DNA of 20,950 nucleotides from Phallusia fumigata (taxonomy: Eukaryota; Chordata; Ascidiacea; Phlebobranchia; Ascidiidae), in assembly GCA_008931825.1 (NCBI GenBank), contig QXVZ01002406.1, positions 1-20,950 of the forward strand, written 5' to 3'. A model generated the notes under the pieces. That model saw only the letters and a list, made by a program, of their open reading frames with translations. It had not been told where the DNA came from and did no database searches. Made by a program: the position numbers and the translations under genes. The first letter of the stretch is position 1. Each line of letters begins with the position of its first letter. Of the stretch, positions 20,201-20,950 are shown piece by piece.

Positions 20201-20950
20201 CCGTGGACAACATGTTCAAAGCCGAGCGAGGTGCGAGAGACGCCCGAGTACCGAAAGCTATTTCGATTATCACTGACAGCGATTCAGACGACGATGCAAA
20301 AACGGCGGCAGAGAATGCACGAAGCCTCGGATATACCGTAAGTTTTACTTCAAAAATGCAACATTTAAAGAAATTCGCCTTTCCCTGTCGAACCCATACT
20401 TTTTCTCGTACATAGAAACTCCCTCTGTAGGTTGCATTAATATTCCTAGTTGAGTTTTAGATATTGCGCCAAACTCACTTTCTTACGCCATATAATAGCG
20501 GTGACGCTGTTTTACCTTTGACCTCCACGTTTTTTACGCCCTTTTTTGCGATGTTTCGACGTTATACGCAGGTAACTCCCACTTGGAGGCCGTTTTAGTG
20601 CTAATATGTCGCTATATAATCCTATCAACTCAACTCAAATTTAAATGGAAGATTTATCTTCTATCGCGTTTCGTCACACAACATTGACGGAATAAGTGGG
20701 GGTTTCTTCTAATCGAAAATTCCTCGCCTTAACTCATTAAATTCCTCCCGTGGTTAGACAACGCGAAAAGCAAAACCGCATTTACCATCCCTCATAATAA
20801 AACATAACAATACACACAGATCTACGTGTACGCCTTTGAGAGAGATGGAGTTGTGCCTGACGATCAGCAACTGATGGACATCGCAGGCAACGAAAAACAC
20901 ATCTTTAAGTTCGGTGCCGTTTTTGACACTTCTTCTGACGACTGGTGGCA
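17208..20950 (+). CDS. Copy D: secreted LU–CCP–VWA protein, 3' partial
   Basis: Eight exons, the last cut by the window edge: 17208–17345, 17680–17775, 17908–18049 (signal peptide, LU), 18318–18497 (CCP), 19161–19260, 19499–19653, 20165–20337 and 20820–20950 (VWA). The frame is open throughout. Start MKFLVAGLLLVCAVASVSA gives a signal peptide aligned with copy B; an in-frame ATG at 17193 would add five residues. LU ends CCEGDLCN. The CCP exon is nearly the same as in A–C, whereas the VWA exons differ strongly. The first VWA motif reads D-F-V-T-L in place of DxSxS. NTGAAIQYAVDN and ITDSDSDDD are present. It is the most diverged copy, yet the only one here with neither a gap nor a frameshift, so it is the best candidate for a working gene. 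About 20 residues are missing at the right edge. Confidence 0.88.
18512..18781. mobile_element. Probable non-autonomous hAT-like element
   Basis: The intron after the CCP exon of copy D contains a segment starting cagtgattctcaaagtg, a start typical of hAT small elements. It ends ctttgaaccaccc, an imperfect inverted match. Flanks ctgtaaag (18504–18511) and ctaaaaag (18782–18789) agree at 6 of 8 positions, as expected for an aged target-site duplication. There is no coding capacity. It is older than, or of a different family from, the element at 8198. Confidence 0.6.
19357..19379. repeat. Perfect 10-bp-arm hairpin in copy D intron
   Basis: gacgcatcta – tcc – tagatgcgtc: perfect arms with a 3-base loop, in the intron after the first VWA exon. 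Function unknown. Confidence 0.5.

Overview
The window looks like nuclear DNA of an invertebrate deuterostome, most likely a tunicate (Ciona-like). It is AT-rich, has compact genes with short GT–AG introns of roughly 70–1100 bp, AATAAA poly(A) signals and TATA boxes, and carries small hAT-type elements. Its proteins combine Ly6/uPAR (LU), CCP/sushi and collagen-type von Willebrand factor A (VWA) domains, a mixture typical of deuterostome secreted proteins. The species call is inference; no database was searched.

All genes read on the + strand. Four tandem copies, here called A–D, encode a secreted protein of about 390–400 residues laid out as signal peptide – LU – CCP – VWA. Each complete copy has eight exons with the same splice phases. 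Copy A (1–3278) lacks its first exon because the window starts inside it. Copy B (4255–6013) stops at a one-base N gap in its VWA domain. Copy C (6438–9922) has all eight exons but carries two frameshifting deletions in the LU and CCP exons, so it is probably a pseudogene. Copy D (17208–20950) runs off the right edge in its last exon.

Between C and D sit two tandem, intronless genes for orphan seven-transmembrane proteins (12338–13222 and 15680–16564, both 294 aa, about 82% identical by hand count). They belong to a duplicated block that also holds a broken VWA exon (13691–13954) and remnants of a further copy of the 7TM upstream region. The region therefore grew by repeated duplication of both gene types.

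The VWA domains keep the fold motifs but have lost most metal-site (MIDAS) residues. The third LU exon and the CCP exon are far more alike between copies than the VWA exons are. This suggests exon-level gene conversion or strong constraint on the N-terminal half, with freer change in the VWA half. A recognition or adhesion role for the secreted proteins, perhaps with the linked 7TM proteins, is a hypothesis only.

Other features: two non-autonomous hAT-like elements inside introns, a tRNA-derived SINE-like repeat in one intron of A and B, several short perfect hairpins, and two assembly gaps (N at 2015 and 6014). The first gap is flanked by an exact 220-bp repeat that is probably an assembly artefact.
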